This document shows positions 34,504 to 43,313 of a stretch of 64,000 nt of DNA, piece by piece. Position numbers and translations under genes: made by a program. Where the stretch lies: assembly GCF_009363115.1 (NCBI RefSeq), contig NZ_CP045298.1, positions 2,933,001-2,997,000 on the forward strand. Direction: 5' to 3'. The number at the start of each line of letters is the position of its first letter. The first letter of the stretch is position 1. The notes beneath the pieces were generated by a model. That model did no database searches. It was not told the DNA's origin and saw only the letters and a program-made list of their open reading frames with translations. Origin of the DNA: Paenibacillus brasilensis. GTDB lineage: Bacteria > Bacillota > Bacilli > Paenibacillales > Paenibacillaceae.

Positions 34504-34549
34504 TCACTGGAGCTTAGCCTTTAGCTACAGGTATAGGGTAAAACAAAAG

Positions 34550-34588
34550 AGATCCTTCATGATTACATCATGGAGGATCTTGCTTTTT
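34550..34588 (+). terminator. Terminator after the FMN reductase gene
   Basis: AGATCCTTCATGAT (34550-34563) pairs with ATCATGGAGGATCT (34567-34580) and is followed by TGCTTTTT. Confidence 0.85.
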
Positions 34589-34805
34589 AGAGTGTACACC
34601 TACGTATGCGAAAAATCTCATGTAGTAGCTTTTCATATATTGTACGCGACTCTGGCGTAGTGAGTATAGCCCTGACGGAGGCTCCCATCAGAGTTGTGAT
34701 TCCGCTCATGCTGGCAACAAATATATACTTCTGCCAAATTTCACGCTGAATATCATGACTTTGTGTAACTGTGAAGCCTGCATGATCAAGCTGACTGCGC
34801 GCATG
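34587..34805 (-). pseudogene. 2-dehydropantoate 2-reductase (PanE/ApbA) fragment
   Basis: Reading the minus strand in a frame ending with TAA at 34587-34589 gives a coherent piece of the C-terminal domain of ketopantoate reductase: LDHAGFTVTQSHDIQREIWQ, then KYIFVASMSGITTLMGASV and PESRTIYEKLLHE. There is no start codon and neither the NADP-binding N-terminus nor the end of the domain is present. It is a gene scrap between the FMN reductase terminator and the YjbR gene. Confidence 0.65.
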
Positions 34806-34870
34806 AAGGTGATATAATAGGGCAGAAATAGGTTCATAGATCGATAACTGGAGCAGAGGAGAGAAGGCTG

Positions 34871-35242
34871 ATGTATGAGGAAATTGTGGCGTACGGCCTG
34901 AGTAAAAAAGAGGCTATCAAGGATTACCCTTTTGGTCCCGAGACGCTGGTGCTGAAGATAGGGGGCAAGATGTTTGCTCTCCTGACTGAAAAGGATGGCA
35001 TTAGCCATGTATCCCTAAAATGTGACCCGGTCATTGCAGAAAACCTGCGTGAGCAAAACAAAGCGATTAAACCAGGATATCATTTGAATAAAAAGCATTG
35101 GAACACGATAACAGTCGATCCTACTTTCCCATTAGAGGATCTGTATAGCATGATTGATCATTCGTATGAGCTGGTTTTCAAGAGCTTGACCAAAGCGCAG
35201 CGTGAAGCCATTACGATAAGAATACGGGCAACCGAACTGTAA
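34871..35242 (+). CDS. MmcQ/YjbR family protein
   Basis: A 123-residue protein of the MmcQ/YjbR (CyaY-fold) family. It has the usual progression EDYPFGPETLVLKIGGKMFALL (here KDYPFGPETLVLKIGGKM), CDPVIAENLRE, and KPGYHLNKKHWNTITVD, the family's most conserved part. Function is not established; members have been described as DNA-binding. ATG 34871 follows GAGGAGAGAAGGC. A truncated copy of the gene's start lies at 32192. Confidence 0.9.
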   Translation: MYEEIVAYGLSKKEAIKDYPFGPETLVLKIGGKMFALLTEKDGISHVSLKCDPVIAENLREQNKAIKPGYHLNKKHWNTITVDPTFPLEDLYSMIDHSYELVFKSLTKAQREAITIRIRATEL

Positions 35243-35353
35243 AAGGTGTGTTTGGCGATTTTTTTTAGTTTTACTTGACAGAAAGAAGTAAAAAATATAT
35301 TCTTAATTTAAAGATAACTCATTTAAAAATAATATCCGGGAGTGAAACTGAAC

Positions 35354-35980
35354 ATGGGCGAATTGGTGAATATTATTCAAGAGAGAAGATCAGCTTCTAA
35401 ATTCATTCCTGAGGTTACAATAGATCAAAAAGAACTGGAAGAGATATTTCAGCTGGTGAAGTTTGCTCCATCGGCTTTTAATTTACAGCATGCGCATTAT
35501 ATCGTGGTACAGGATGCGGATACGAAACAAAGATTGCATGATGAGGCAAGTAAGCAATATAAAATATTGACGTCTTCGGCCACCATTGTGGTGCTGGGAG
35601 ATACAGAGGCTTATACAAAAGTAGCTGAATACAATGAAGGTTTTCTGAATCTGGGCGTCTTGAGCAAACAGGAATATGACAGCACAGTGGAATCAGTGAC
35701 CCAGTTTTACCGCGAGCGGGGACCTGTCTTCCAAAGGGAAGAAGCGATACGCAATGCCAGCCTGTCAGCCATGCAGTTCATGCTGATTGCCAAGGACAAA
35801 GGCTGGGATACCTGCCCGATGATCGGATTTGATCCGGAGAAGGTGCAGGAGGTATTGAATATTCCTGAACAATTCGTGCCAGTGATGCTGATTACCTTGG
35901 GCAAAGAGGATGAATCGGGACAGCGTCCACGCGGATACCGCAAGCCGGTTGGACAATTTGTGAGCTACAACGGATTCTAA
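35354..35980 (+). CDS. Nitroreductase family protein
   Basis: A 208-residue FMN-dependent nitroreductase-type oxidoreductase. The N-terminal flavin-binding ERRSASKFIPEV and FAPSAFNLQHAHYIVV, the central SLSAMQFMLIAKDKGWDTCPM and the C-terminal NIPEQFVPVMLITLGK plus RPRGYRKPVGQFV are family landmarks. Members reduce nitroaromatics, quinones or other xenobiotics with NAD(P)H. I use ATG 35354; GTG 35342 is in frame but overlaps the GGGAG. It stands next to a broken aromatic-ring dioxygenase-like gene, a pairing typical of MhqR-type quinone-response operons. Confidence 0.92.
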   Translation: MGELVNIIQERRSASKFIPEVTIDQKELEEIFQLVKFAPSAFNLQHAHYIVVQDADTKQRLHDEASKQYKILTSSATIVVLGDTEAYTKVAEYNEGFLNLGVLSKQEYDSTVESVTQFYRERGPVFQREEAIRNASLSAMQFMLIAKDKGWDTCPMIGFDPEKVQEVLNIPEQFVPVMLITLGKEDESGQRPRGYRKPVGQFVSYNGF

Positions 35981-36018
35981 AAATATGTGAATCATAAAAT
36001 ATAAAAGGAGTGATTGAG

Positions 36019-36355
36019 ATGACATTAAAGACTGCTGGAATTCACCATATTACGTCCTTTGCAGGGAGACCCACAGGGCAATGTTGATTTTTACGCAGGT
36101 GTGCTTGGTTTGCGATTGATTAAAAAGACGATCAACTTTGATGCTCCTGAGGTATATCATTTGTATTTTGGTAATGAACAAGGCAGCCCAGGAACGATTA
36201 TTACCTTTTTTCCGGCTCCGCCTGGCTTTACCGTGGATGAGGAATTGAATGAATTGGGACACAAGCTGATGCTGCCTGAGTGGTATGAGCCTCAGCGCTC
36301 CGTAATTGAATCCAATCTGGTTCCTGTTGAACCCAGAGTGATAAAACAGGATTAA
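36019..36355 (+). pseudogene. MhqO-like ring-cleaving dioxygenase, frameshifted and internally deleted
   Basis: The gene starts at ATG 36019 (after AAAAGGAGTG) with TAGIHHITSFAG-type sequence of glyoxalase-fold dioxygenases, here KTAGIHHITSFAG. An extra base near 36064 shifts the frame; after it DPQGNVDFYAGVLGLRLIKK continues correctly. At FFP the sequence jumps directly to the C-terminal end of the family (LPEWYEPQRSVIESNLVPVE), so about 200 residues of a normally 310-residue protein are gone. Two independent lesions make it non-functional. It was probably cotranscribed with the nitroreductase. Confidence 0.8.
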
Positions 36356-36387
36356 TTTGCCTGATCAGGACAATCACAAGATAAGCA

Positions 36388-36436
36388 AAACAGGCTCAAT
36401 TGCGGGTAAGCTCTACCGTTAATTGGGCCTGTTTGA
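36388..36436. terminator. Bidirectional terminator
   Basis: AAACAGGCTCAATT (36388-36401) pairs with AATTGGGCCTGTTT (36421-36434) with one mismatch-like G-T. It separates the dioxygenase remnant from the convergent helicase gene. Confidence 0.8.
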
Positions 36437-36444
36437 TGTTTTGG

Positions 36445-39400
36445 CTAAATCATAAGCAGCTCGCGAATCTCCAGTTCGGTCAGTGCCGAAAGACTTTCTT
36501 GTCCCGGCTGGATGACCTGATCAATCAGGTTTTTCTTTTTCTGCTGTAGCTCATACATTTTATCCTCCACCGTGCCTTGGGCAACGAGACGAATAACCTG
36601 TACGACATTTTTCTGACCCATTCGGTGTGCGCGGTTGGCTGCTTGCTCCTCCACGGCGGGATTCCACCACAGGTCATACAAAATAACCGTGTCTGCTCCG
36701 GTGAGGTTCAGGCCAGTTCCTCCTGCCTTTAGGGAAATCAGAAACAGGTCGCGTTCCCCTTCATTAAACCTACTGCACAGCTCTACACGCTCCGAAGCCG
36801 GTGTCTGCCCATCCAGATAGAAGTAAGGGACCCCTTCCCGAGCAAGCTCGCGCCTGATCATTTGAAGCATCGTTGTGAACTGTGAAAAAATGAGCATTCG
36901 CTTCCCGGCGCTGAGACATTCCGTAATGATCTCCAGCAGCTGCTCAAATTTGGCCGAGCTTCCGGTATACCCTTCGATGAACAGGGCTGGATGACAGCAG
37001 AGCTGACGAAGTCGGGTCAGACCTGCAAGGATTTTGATCCGGTTTTTCTGAAAGCCTTCCTCGTTGAGATGCTTCAACGTTTCATGCTGTAGCTTGGCCA
37101 GATAAGCCGCGTACAGCTTTTTCTGATCCGGCAGGAGCCGTGATACCTGAACGGATTCAATTTTTTCAGGCAGCTCCTTTAGAACATCACTCTTGAGACG
37201 ACGCAGCAGAAACGGGCGAATCCGCTTGGCAATTACAGTGCGAGTCAGGTTGTGAAACGCTCGTTTTCCGCCGGGAAATAGCTCGGGAAATACAATATCG
37301 AAGATGGACCACAGCTCTTCCAACGTATTTTCTACTGGCGTTCCTGTCAGGGCAAAACGATGGCGGGCTTTTACATCCTTAACAGCCTGCGCTGTCTGGG
37401 TCGCATGGTTCTTGAAGGCCTGCGCCTCGTCCAGAATGAGCGTGTGAAACGATAGCTTGCTGTACATATCCGTATCCCGGCGCAGCAGCGGATAGGAGGT
37501 GATGATGACGTCATAGCTGGCAGCATCCCGTATCATTCGGCCACGCTCCTCCGGGGTGCCATCTGCGATCGTGACGCGGATATGCGGAGCAAACTTCTCC
37601 AGCTCATTCCGCCAATTATACACTAGGGATGCAGGGGATACGATCATGGCTGGCAGCTGCTGGCTGCGGATTTCCGGCAGCACAGACACAAGAAAGGTGA
37701 TGCTTTGCAGCGTTTTGCCCAGCCCCATATCATCTGCCAATATGCCTCCAAAACGATAATGCGCCAATGTCTTGAGCCATTGAAAGCCGTAAACCTGGTA
37801 ATCTCTCAAAATGGGGGCGAGCGTCTCTGGTACGGGAAAGTCGAGATGGTCAGGATTCCGTATATTCTCCAGCAGCTGGCGAAAGGTTTTGCCCAGCGTC
37901 AGATTTTTCCCTTGATCGTGAGGATCAATCAAATACAGCCCTTGCGTAATAGGAATACGTATTTGTGCGGCATCCAGATCGCTTTTGCGAATCCCTGTTT
38001 CATTCATGAACCGGATCAGCTCCTTGTATTCCTCTGTTTCCAGCGGCAGCAAGGCACCATTCGGCAAGCGATGATACTTCTGTTTTTCTTCTAACGATTT
38101 TAGCAGCTTGCGAATTTCAGCTTCCGGTATGCCCTCCATATCAAATGTAAATTCAAGCAAATCCGTGTGTTCATCCCACTCCACCCGTGTCCTCGGGACG
38201 GGCAGCGTGTTGTTGATTTTCGCCTTGACCGCACCTGTGGCATAGACTGCAAGCAGCTTCTCCAGTTGTGGCACGGTATGGTACAGAAAATCAAATTCCG
38301 CATTTTCATCCTTCATAAAGTATCCGCTGTCTGTCTTGGCAAAGGAGCTATGGTCCATCAGTTCCAAAATACGCTGCTCCTGTTCCCCGTCCCGGATCAG
38401 AATACGATCGTTACCAGGCACTTGCTCATCTGTTTCCAGCGGGTTGATCACGATATCCCCATATTGGAACTCCAGCGCTGCCAGCAGCTTGTCTCTAACC
38501 CGATCAAGGTACAGCTTCGCCTTTAATGGCTGCTGTGTGACCCGTTCAGAGACAGACCGGGACATGTGGACCCGTCCGAGCTTCATTAATCCGGGCACGA
38601 CCTTATCCATAAAAGACTCCATCTGTGTCGGTGCAATCTGGATCTTTCGTCTGTGATGGATCTCTACCATCCGTTTTAGCTCGGACAAATACCGCAGCGG
38701 ATCAGGCTTCTGTGGTACAAGCTTACCCTCGGCAATGACCACACCATAGTCCTCCATGATAGTCAAATCATCGAGTCCCTGAATACTGAGCTGATAGCCC
38801 TCGGTGTCGCCCTCGGCTTCATCGAATTCGAATTGCAGCGGCAGCATAGGGTCCGACTGGGGGATACCCTCGGTCATGTTTCCATGAATTTCAAAATGGA
38901 CGCCCTGTGCCGCTGTCAGCAAGGGGAACAGCTTCTCCCAGGCCGCAGGAGGGATAAGCAGCATTCGTTCGCCACTCATATGGCTGCTGGGGGACACATA
39001 CGTACCTGAAGTTTCCCGAATCATGCGCTCATTGCGGCAAATCTGAACCAGCTGCTGGAGAATGGCGTCATGTTCCAGTTGGAAGCGGTGCAGCTGAGGC
39101 TCGTAGGAGAAGTTTTTCGTGAACATGTAGCTACTTCCGCGGTCGATACTATCGAGAAACGAACGGATTTTTTGAACGATATATAATCGTTTGGGTCCGG
39201 CTTTCATCTCCACGCCAAACATATATTTCTGGTAACCGTAGGCAAAAGGCCGGATCATGAACTGAAAGTCCACGATTGCGCGAGTATCCAGCATGGTAGG
39301 TGTGCTGCGAAGCGGCTTCTTGCTGCTGAACAGCTTTAACATACTGTCGGTCAGCTGGAGATCGCCTGGTGTGATGCCCGAGGAGCGCACGGTTTTAACC

Positions 39401-39777
39401 GCGTGATCATAATCTATTCCTCCCGCTGTATCCGGGGAAGTGCCGGGATGAAGTCTGGAAGCAAAGGAGCGTACGGACAGACTTTTTCCACGCAGCATAT
39501 CATGCGCGTTAATGAGCACAGCAGCTATGTGCTTACAATACCGTCCGGTAGTCTGGAATGTACTACAGGTGCATTCTGCCCGGATATTGCCATTGGGACG
39601 GATCATTGCGGCAACGGCATAAAATCCGCTTCCTTTGACTGTAGCTTCGTATACACCTTCGTCATGGTCTATTTGTGTAAAGGCCACTTTTTTGGCCCGG
39701 TAATAGGCATCCCCGTCGTCATAAGCGGCTTGACTGCATAGCTGTCTGATGATCCGCCGGGTAAGTTCAAAGCTCAT
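36445..39777 (-). CDS. SNF2 family DNA/RNA helicase with SWIM zinc finger
   Basis: An 1110-residue SWI2/SNF2-type ATPase that remodels or translocates on nucleic acid. Near the N-terminus a SWIM zinc finger is visible (CTCSTFQTTGRYCKHIAAVL, pattern CxC...CxH). The central region is variable. The ATPase core has motif I ADDMGLGKTLQSI, motif II DEAQ (LILDEAQAFKNH), motif III LTGTPVEN, and in the C-terminal lobe LIFSQFTTML, LDGQTPASERV, LISLKAGGTGLNLTGAD and AANRAHRMGQ. All motifs are intact. The ATG at 39777 follows GGAAAGGATTACGAACC. Bacterial SNF2 proteins of this class are common in Bacillales; the exact role (RNA polymerase recycling-like, repair) is not defined here. Confidence 0.95.
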   Translation of the reverse strand: MSFELTRRIIRQLCSQAAYDDGDAYYRAKKVAFTQIDHDEGVYEATVKGSGFYAVAAMIRPNGNIRAECTCSTFQTTGRYCKHIAAVLINAHDMLRGKSLSVRSFASRLHPGTSPDTAGGIDYDHAVKTVRSSGITPGDLQLTDSMLKLFSSKKPLRSTPTMLDTRAIVDFQFMIRPFAYGYQKYMFGVEMKAGPKRLYIVQKIRSFLDSIDRGSSYMFTKNFSYEPQLHRFQLEHDAILQQLVQICRNERMIRETSGTYVSPSSHMSGERMLLIPPAAWEKLFPLLTAAQGVHFEIHGNMTEGIPQSDPMLPLQFEFDEAEGDTEGYQLSIQGLDDLTIMEDYGVVIAEGKLVPQKPDPLRYLSELKRMVEIHHRRKIQIAPTQMESFMDKVVPGLMKLGRVHMSRSVSERVTQQPLKAKLYLDRVRDKLLAALEFQYGDIVINPLETDEQVPGNDRILIRDGEQEQRILELMDHSSFAKTDSGYFMKDENAEFDFLYHTVPQLEKLLAVYATGAVKAKINNTLPVPRTRVEWDEHTDLLEFTFDMEGIPEAEIRKLLKSLEEKQKYHRLPNGALLPLETEEYKELIRFMNETGIRKSDLDAAQIRIPITQGLYLIDPHDQGKNLTLGKTFRQLLENIRNPDHLDFPVPETLAPILRDYQVYGFQWLKTLAHYRFGGILADDMGLGKTLQSITFLVSVLPEIRSQQLPAMIVSPASLVYNWRNELEKFAPHIRVTIADGTPEERGRMIRDAASYDVIITSYPLLRRDTDMYSKLSFHTLILDEAQAFKNHATQTAQAVKDVKARHRFALTGTPVENTLEELWSIFDIVFPELFPGGKRAFHNLTRTVIAKRIRPFLLRRLKSDVLKELPEKIESVQVSRLLPDQKKLYAAYLAKLQHETLKHLNEEGFQKNRIKILAGLTRLRQLCCHPALFIEGYTGSSAKFEQLLEIITECLSAGKRMLIFSQFTTMLQMIRRELAREGVPYFYLDGQTPASERVELCSRFNEGERDLFLISLKAGGTGLNLTGADTVILYDLWWNPAVEEQAANRAHRMGQKNVVQVIRLVAQGTVEDKMYELQQKKKNLIDQVIQPGQESLSALTELEIRELLMI

Positions 39778-40045
39778 GGTTCGTAATCCTTTCCTGGCTA
39801 TTCCGTTTTCTTACATGATAACAGAACAGACAGTAGGAAGGACACTTGGGGAGTATATTTGAAATATATGGATGATATCTTATGGGAAATGAAACTAACG
39901 AGCTAAGCACGGGAAATTTCCACACCACTTTGATACCGTAGACTTACCCCTACCCTATGCCTTATGGCGTATTGATTGTCTTTGGAAAGAAAAGGTACAA
40001 TTTATAAAAGGGATTTTGTGGATATAAGAATTGGATGTTACGCAT

Positions 40046-40435
40046 ATGAAAGGGATGATTAGGATCAGTCACCGATATCTAAAAGGAATGATGGTGTTGA
40101 TAGCCCTTATTTTAATATTGGGAGGATGCCAAAAGGTGAATAAAGATGAAGATGCTGAACTGATCAGTAAAGCCAAGGCTACGGCTGTTCAACACTTAAA
40201 GGAGAAATACAAGCTTGACGTAGAAATCACATACGCAAAAAAATTTCCTACTTATGTAACAAGCAAGGTCGATATAAGTGGTAATGTCATAGGCCATGCA
40301 GAAGAGGATTTTACGATTTCTGTAAACTATGAGAATCAAGAAACTTCGGATTTTGCTATAAGTCCCGAATTAAAGAAAGTGCTTATTGAAAATGGGACTT
40401 ATCCAGACTTTCAAAATAAAAAGAAAAATCACTAG
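40046..40435 (+). CDS. Small lipoprotein, candidate immunity protein for the adjacent lipase
   Basis: A protein of about 129 residues with a lipoprotein signal (basic start MKGMIRISHRYLKG, hydrophobic VLIALILIL, lipobox LGGC) and a mature domain of about 100 residues with mixed alpha/beta character (KATAVQHLKEKYKLDVEI, then FTISVNYENQE), suggestive of a cystatin-like fold. It would face the outside of the membrane. The gene ends 20 nt before the lipase gene. In type VII-secreted TslA lipase systems, a lipoprotein (TilA) neutralises the toxin; position and type fit that role, but I infer this from context and not from sequence identity. The start could also be 40031. Confidence 0.7.
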   Translation: MKGMIRISHRYLKGMMVLIALILILGGCQKVNKDEDAELISKAKATAVQHLKEKYKLDVEITYAKKFPTYVTSKVDISGNVIGHAEEDFTISVNYENQETSDFAISPELKKVLIENGTYPDFQNKKKNH

Positions 40436-40455
40436 ATCAGAGGAGTGAAAATAGT

Positions 40456-41733
40456 ATGAACTCACTTCAAGTAAGTGATGAAACTTATAAAATAATGTCT
40501 GGAATGGCCTATAAAAAAATAAAAAAAGGTGCTGAACCATCTGAAGAACTCCCCGGCTGGAAAGTGTTGGACACGCTCGACCGCGAGGATTCGGGACTTG
40601 CCGCTGTCACATTTTACAACGAAGAAACGAAACAGGCCGTTATTGCTTATCGGGGTACGGAGACAGATGATCCACAGGATTTGTATAATGATGCGACCCT
40701 TGCTCTTCCTGAAATTAACCGCAAAATTCACGGTAGCTTGAATATTCATTCAGATGAATACAATGAGAAAATGAAAAAAATGGACGATGCTTTAGGATTC
40801 ACGGCGTTCAACAACTGGATGGGGGAGAAAGAAAAAAGTGTAGATAAGGCTTTGTTCGGTAGCTCAAATCAATTCTATCAGGCAGAGGACTATGCGAAGG
40901 ATATACAGAAGAAGTACAAAGACTATAATTTCTCGTTAACAGGGCATTCGCTGGGGGGAGGGAATGCACAATATGTATCGGCTTATACTGGCTTGACTGC
41001 CGTAACGTTTAGCGCTCCTTCTGTTATTTCCAGTCTAACAACTGAATATCGGCATAAAGCTGAAAATGGCGAATTTGACCATCAAATTACGAACTTTTTG
41101 CATCCGGGAGATGTCATTGCCAGTGGTGCCTTTGGGGGATACGATCTTCACGTTGGATCCACTTACTATGTGGATTCTAATTATGAAACAGCGAATAACG
41201 GAGTGGGTGTTAAAGAGAAAATTGAAAACACTTTAAGCGGACCTGCCTATCACAAACTCGAACATTATCATTTTGAGAACGGCTATGTATCCAACCCGTT
41301 GTACGATCCTGTAACAGGCGAACGAATTGCTGAATCACCGCGTATTCCATCTGGCTTCAACCTAATGGATACGGTGGACGGCTGGATACATCAATTAGGA
41401 CAGACCTTAACTCAATTCCAAAAGGCAGCGCTGGTAACAGCGGCTACATCTGCTTCTTCGGGTACGATTCAAGTCATGCCGGAGCATCTGCTCGCTGTAG
41501 CTGAAAAATGGAAGGCGAACGCGCAACAATGCGATGCAGATTTCCAACGTGTCAGAGCCAGGCTTTCGCGCTATTTGCACAGTAGTCAGAGTCGTCGGTT
41601 GCAGCCGATTGTAACACAGCTTGACTCCTCTATGACGGAATTCAGTCAGTGGCATTTACGGACGACTAATGAATTTCTTTATTATCTCGAAAACAAAATA
41701 GAGCAGTTTATCCAGGCGGATATCAGCTCATAA
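40456..41733 (+). CDS. Lipase-domain protein with C-terminal helical domain, candidate type VII-secreted effector
   Basis: A 425-residue protein. The N-terminal two thirds is an alpha/beta-hydrolase of the class 3 lipase type: AVIAYRGTETDDPQDLYNDA oxyanion region, nucleophile Ser165 in LTGHSLGGGNAQYVSAY, Asp in NFLHPGDVIASG and candidate His in YHKLEHYHFENG. The C-terminal part, about residues 300-425, is purely helical (MPEHLLAVAEKWKANAQQCD and on) and resembles an LXG/WXG100-like targeting domain. There is no signal peptide. Catalytic domain first and helical domain last is the reverse arrangement known for the type VII substrate TslA, a phospholipase A. A lipoprotein gene precedes it and a WXG100-sized helical protein gene follows. 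The ATG follows AGAGGAGTG. Role as a T7SS toxin is inference. Confidence 0.82.
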   Translation: MNSLQVSDETYKIMSGMAYKKIKKGAEPSEELPGWKVLDTLDREDSGLAAVTFYNEETKQAVIAYRGTETDDPQDLYNDATLALPEINRKIHGSLNIHSDEYNEKMKKMDDALGFTAFNNWMGEKEKSVDKALFGSSNQFYQAEDYAKDIQKKYKDYNFSLTGHSLGGGNAQYVSAYTGLTAVTFSAPSVISSLTTEYRHKAENGEFDHQITNFLHPGDVIASGAFGGYDLHVGSTYYVDSNYETANNGVGVKEKIENTLSGPAYHKLEHYHFENGYVSNPLYDPVTGERIAESPRIPSGFNLMDTVDGWIHQLGQTLTQFQKAALVTAATSASSGTIQVMPEHLLAVAEKWKANAQQCDADFQRVRARLSRYLHSSQSRRLQPIVTQLDSSMTEFSQWHLRTTNEFLYYLENKIEQFIQADISS

Positions 41734-41796
41734 CAATGTACTAACGATATGAAGAATTGGATCAAGACATATGATACATAGGAGGTGGCGAGTGAT

Positions 41797-42069
41797 TTGA
41801 ACGGACAAATACGGGTCGAACTGGAAGAGTTATTGCTTGCCGAAAAGGAACTGACGTGGCTGCTCACTCAACTTCGCACAGATGAACAAGCGGCACGTGT
41901 ATTATATGGTCGTCTGCATGAATGGACAGGGCATTCGGCTAATGTTATCAGAGACCAAATTGAAGCTTTTTTTGTTGGGTTAACGAACAGAATTCATAAT
42001 TTGGAACAACAAAAGGCAGAGTTAATTCAGTACGTTGAATTGATGAAACGTACAGACGCTGTACAATAA
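41797..42069 (+). CDS. Small helical WXG100-like protein, candidate targeting partner of the lipase
   Basis: A 90-residue, all-helical protein with a central WTG turn (LHEWTGHSANVIRDQI) between two long helices, the fold and size of WXG100 and the small Lap/Tla partner proteins that dock on type VII effectors. I choose TTG 41797, 11 nt after AGGAGG at 41780-41785; the in-frame GTG at 41785 overlaps that site. The gene starts 64 nt after the lipase gene. Partnering with the helical C-terminus of the lipase is a prediction. Confidence 0.72.
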   Translation: MNGQIRVELEELLLAEKELTWLLTQLRTDEQAARVLYGRLHEWTGHSANVIRDQIEAFFVGLTNRIHNLEQQKAELIQYVELMKRTDAVQ

Positions 42070-42143
42070 TAAAGGTAGGGAAGTTTTTACAAGCTGTACA
42101 TAGCAGGATACAATGGAGATATTAGAGAAAGGAGACGTATATT

Positions 42144-43235
42144 TTGCCAAAAGAAGACCAAAAAACGGATTCCAAGCCCGGCTCATCCAAATGGTATCTC
42201 GGCAGTGCAGCAGCGTTGCTTCTATTGAAGGGCAAGTCGTTGCTTGCGCTTTTAAAATTCAGTAAATTTGGCGGTGCGCTGATCTCTATGGCAGCGACGA
42301 TTGGCGCATATGCGATCATATACCCATGGGGATTCGCGGTTGGGTTCGTACTGCTATTGTTTGTGCATGAGCTGGGGCATGTATGGGCTGCCAAGCGTAA
42401 GGGACTCCCCGTGTCGACACCGTTATTTATTCCTTTTCTAGGTGCGCTGATCACGATGAAACGCCATCCTTTGGATGCCCAGACAGAGGCATATGTGGCC
42501 ATGGGCGGCCCGTTGCTGGGCACGGTTGGGGCTATGGCGGTATACGCAGGAGCCTATGCGACCGACAGTCCGCTGCTATATGCGCTGGCATATGTAGGTT
42601 TTTTCCTCAATTTGATTAATCTATTGCCGATTCATCCGCTTGACGGAGGACGGATTTCCACAGCCGTGACACGCTGGTTATGGCTGGTGGGTCTGCTGGG
42701 TGGAATCGTCGTCATTGTGTATTTGAAATCCATTTTATTTTTCTTTATTTGGGCACTCTTCGCCTATGACTTATACAAAAAATATGTCAAACGCAATAAA
42801 GGAGAGGCCAAGGTTCTATCATTTACGCAAAAGCCGTTGATTGATGTACAGCATCTGTACGAGCAAGGATATCCGCTGCCGGGACCGGAGCATACGCGTA
42901 GATTATCCTTTAATACCTATTCGGATCTGGAAGGACAGCAATATGTGACGGTATATATGGAAAGTCTGGACGTGGAGCAGACGTTCATGCTGCCACAGCA
43001 GTGTCTTGTCCAACATGCATGGCTGAACGGTGTGGAGCATATACCGACCCCAGATGCATATCAGCTCAGATTGCTGTGTGGGATTGACTATATTCCCTAT
43101 GAAAATGATAAATATTACGAAGTACCCGCGTCATTACGCTGGAAATTCGGCATCGGGTACTTGGGCTTGGCCTTATTCCTGATGGGGATGATGTATGTAG
43201 TACACCAGCATATAGGGGATGTTAGGCTGAGATAA
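42144..43235 (+). CDS. Site-2-protease family (M50) membrane metalloprotease
   Basis: A 363-residue polytopic protein with the zinc-binding motif HELGH (LLLFVHELGHVWAAKRKG, about residues 74-91) and the second zinc-site motif NLLPIHPLDGGR further on, both inside membrane helices. Four to six helices are visible; a soluble domain of about 110 residues follows (FNTYSDLEGQQYVTVYME), and a last helix closes the protein. The start is TTG 42144, 8 nt after AAAGGAGACG. It is the last gene in the lipoprotein-lipase-helical protein cluster. Substrate is unknown, and membership in a secretion-related operon is only suggested by spacing. Confidence 0.85.
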   Translation: MPKEDQKTDSKPGSSKWYLGSAAALLLLKGKSLLALLKFSKFGGALISMAATIGAYAIIYPWGFAVGFVLLLFVHELGHVWAAKRKGLPVSTPLFIPFLGALITMKRHPLDAQTEAYVAMGGPLLGTVGAMAVYAGAYATDSPLLYALAYVGFFLNLINLLPIHPLDGGRISTAVTRWLWLVGLLGGIVVIVYLKSILFFFIWALFAYDLYKKYVKRNKGEAKVLSFTQKPLIDVQHLYEQGYPLPGPEHTRRLSFNTYSDLEGQQYVTVYMESLDVEQTFMLPQQCLVQHAWLNGVEHIPTPDAYQLRLLCGIDYIPYENDKYYEVPASLRWKFGIGYLGLALFLMGMMYVVHQHIGDVRLR

Positions 43236-43243
43236 TATGGTTA

Positions 43244-43288
43244 TAAAAAGGCACGGTATCTGATATTTGGAGACCGCGCCTTTTTTTG
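43244..43288 (+). terminator. Terminator after the M50 protease gene
   Basis: AAAAAGGCACGGT pairs with ACCGCGCCTTTTTT (one mismatch) around a 15-nt loop, followed by more T residues. Confidence 0.8.
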
Positions 43289-43313
43289 TTTTTGGAAAAG
43301 AGATGTATTTTTT

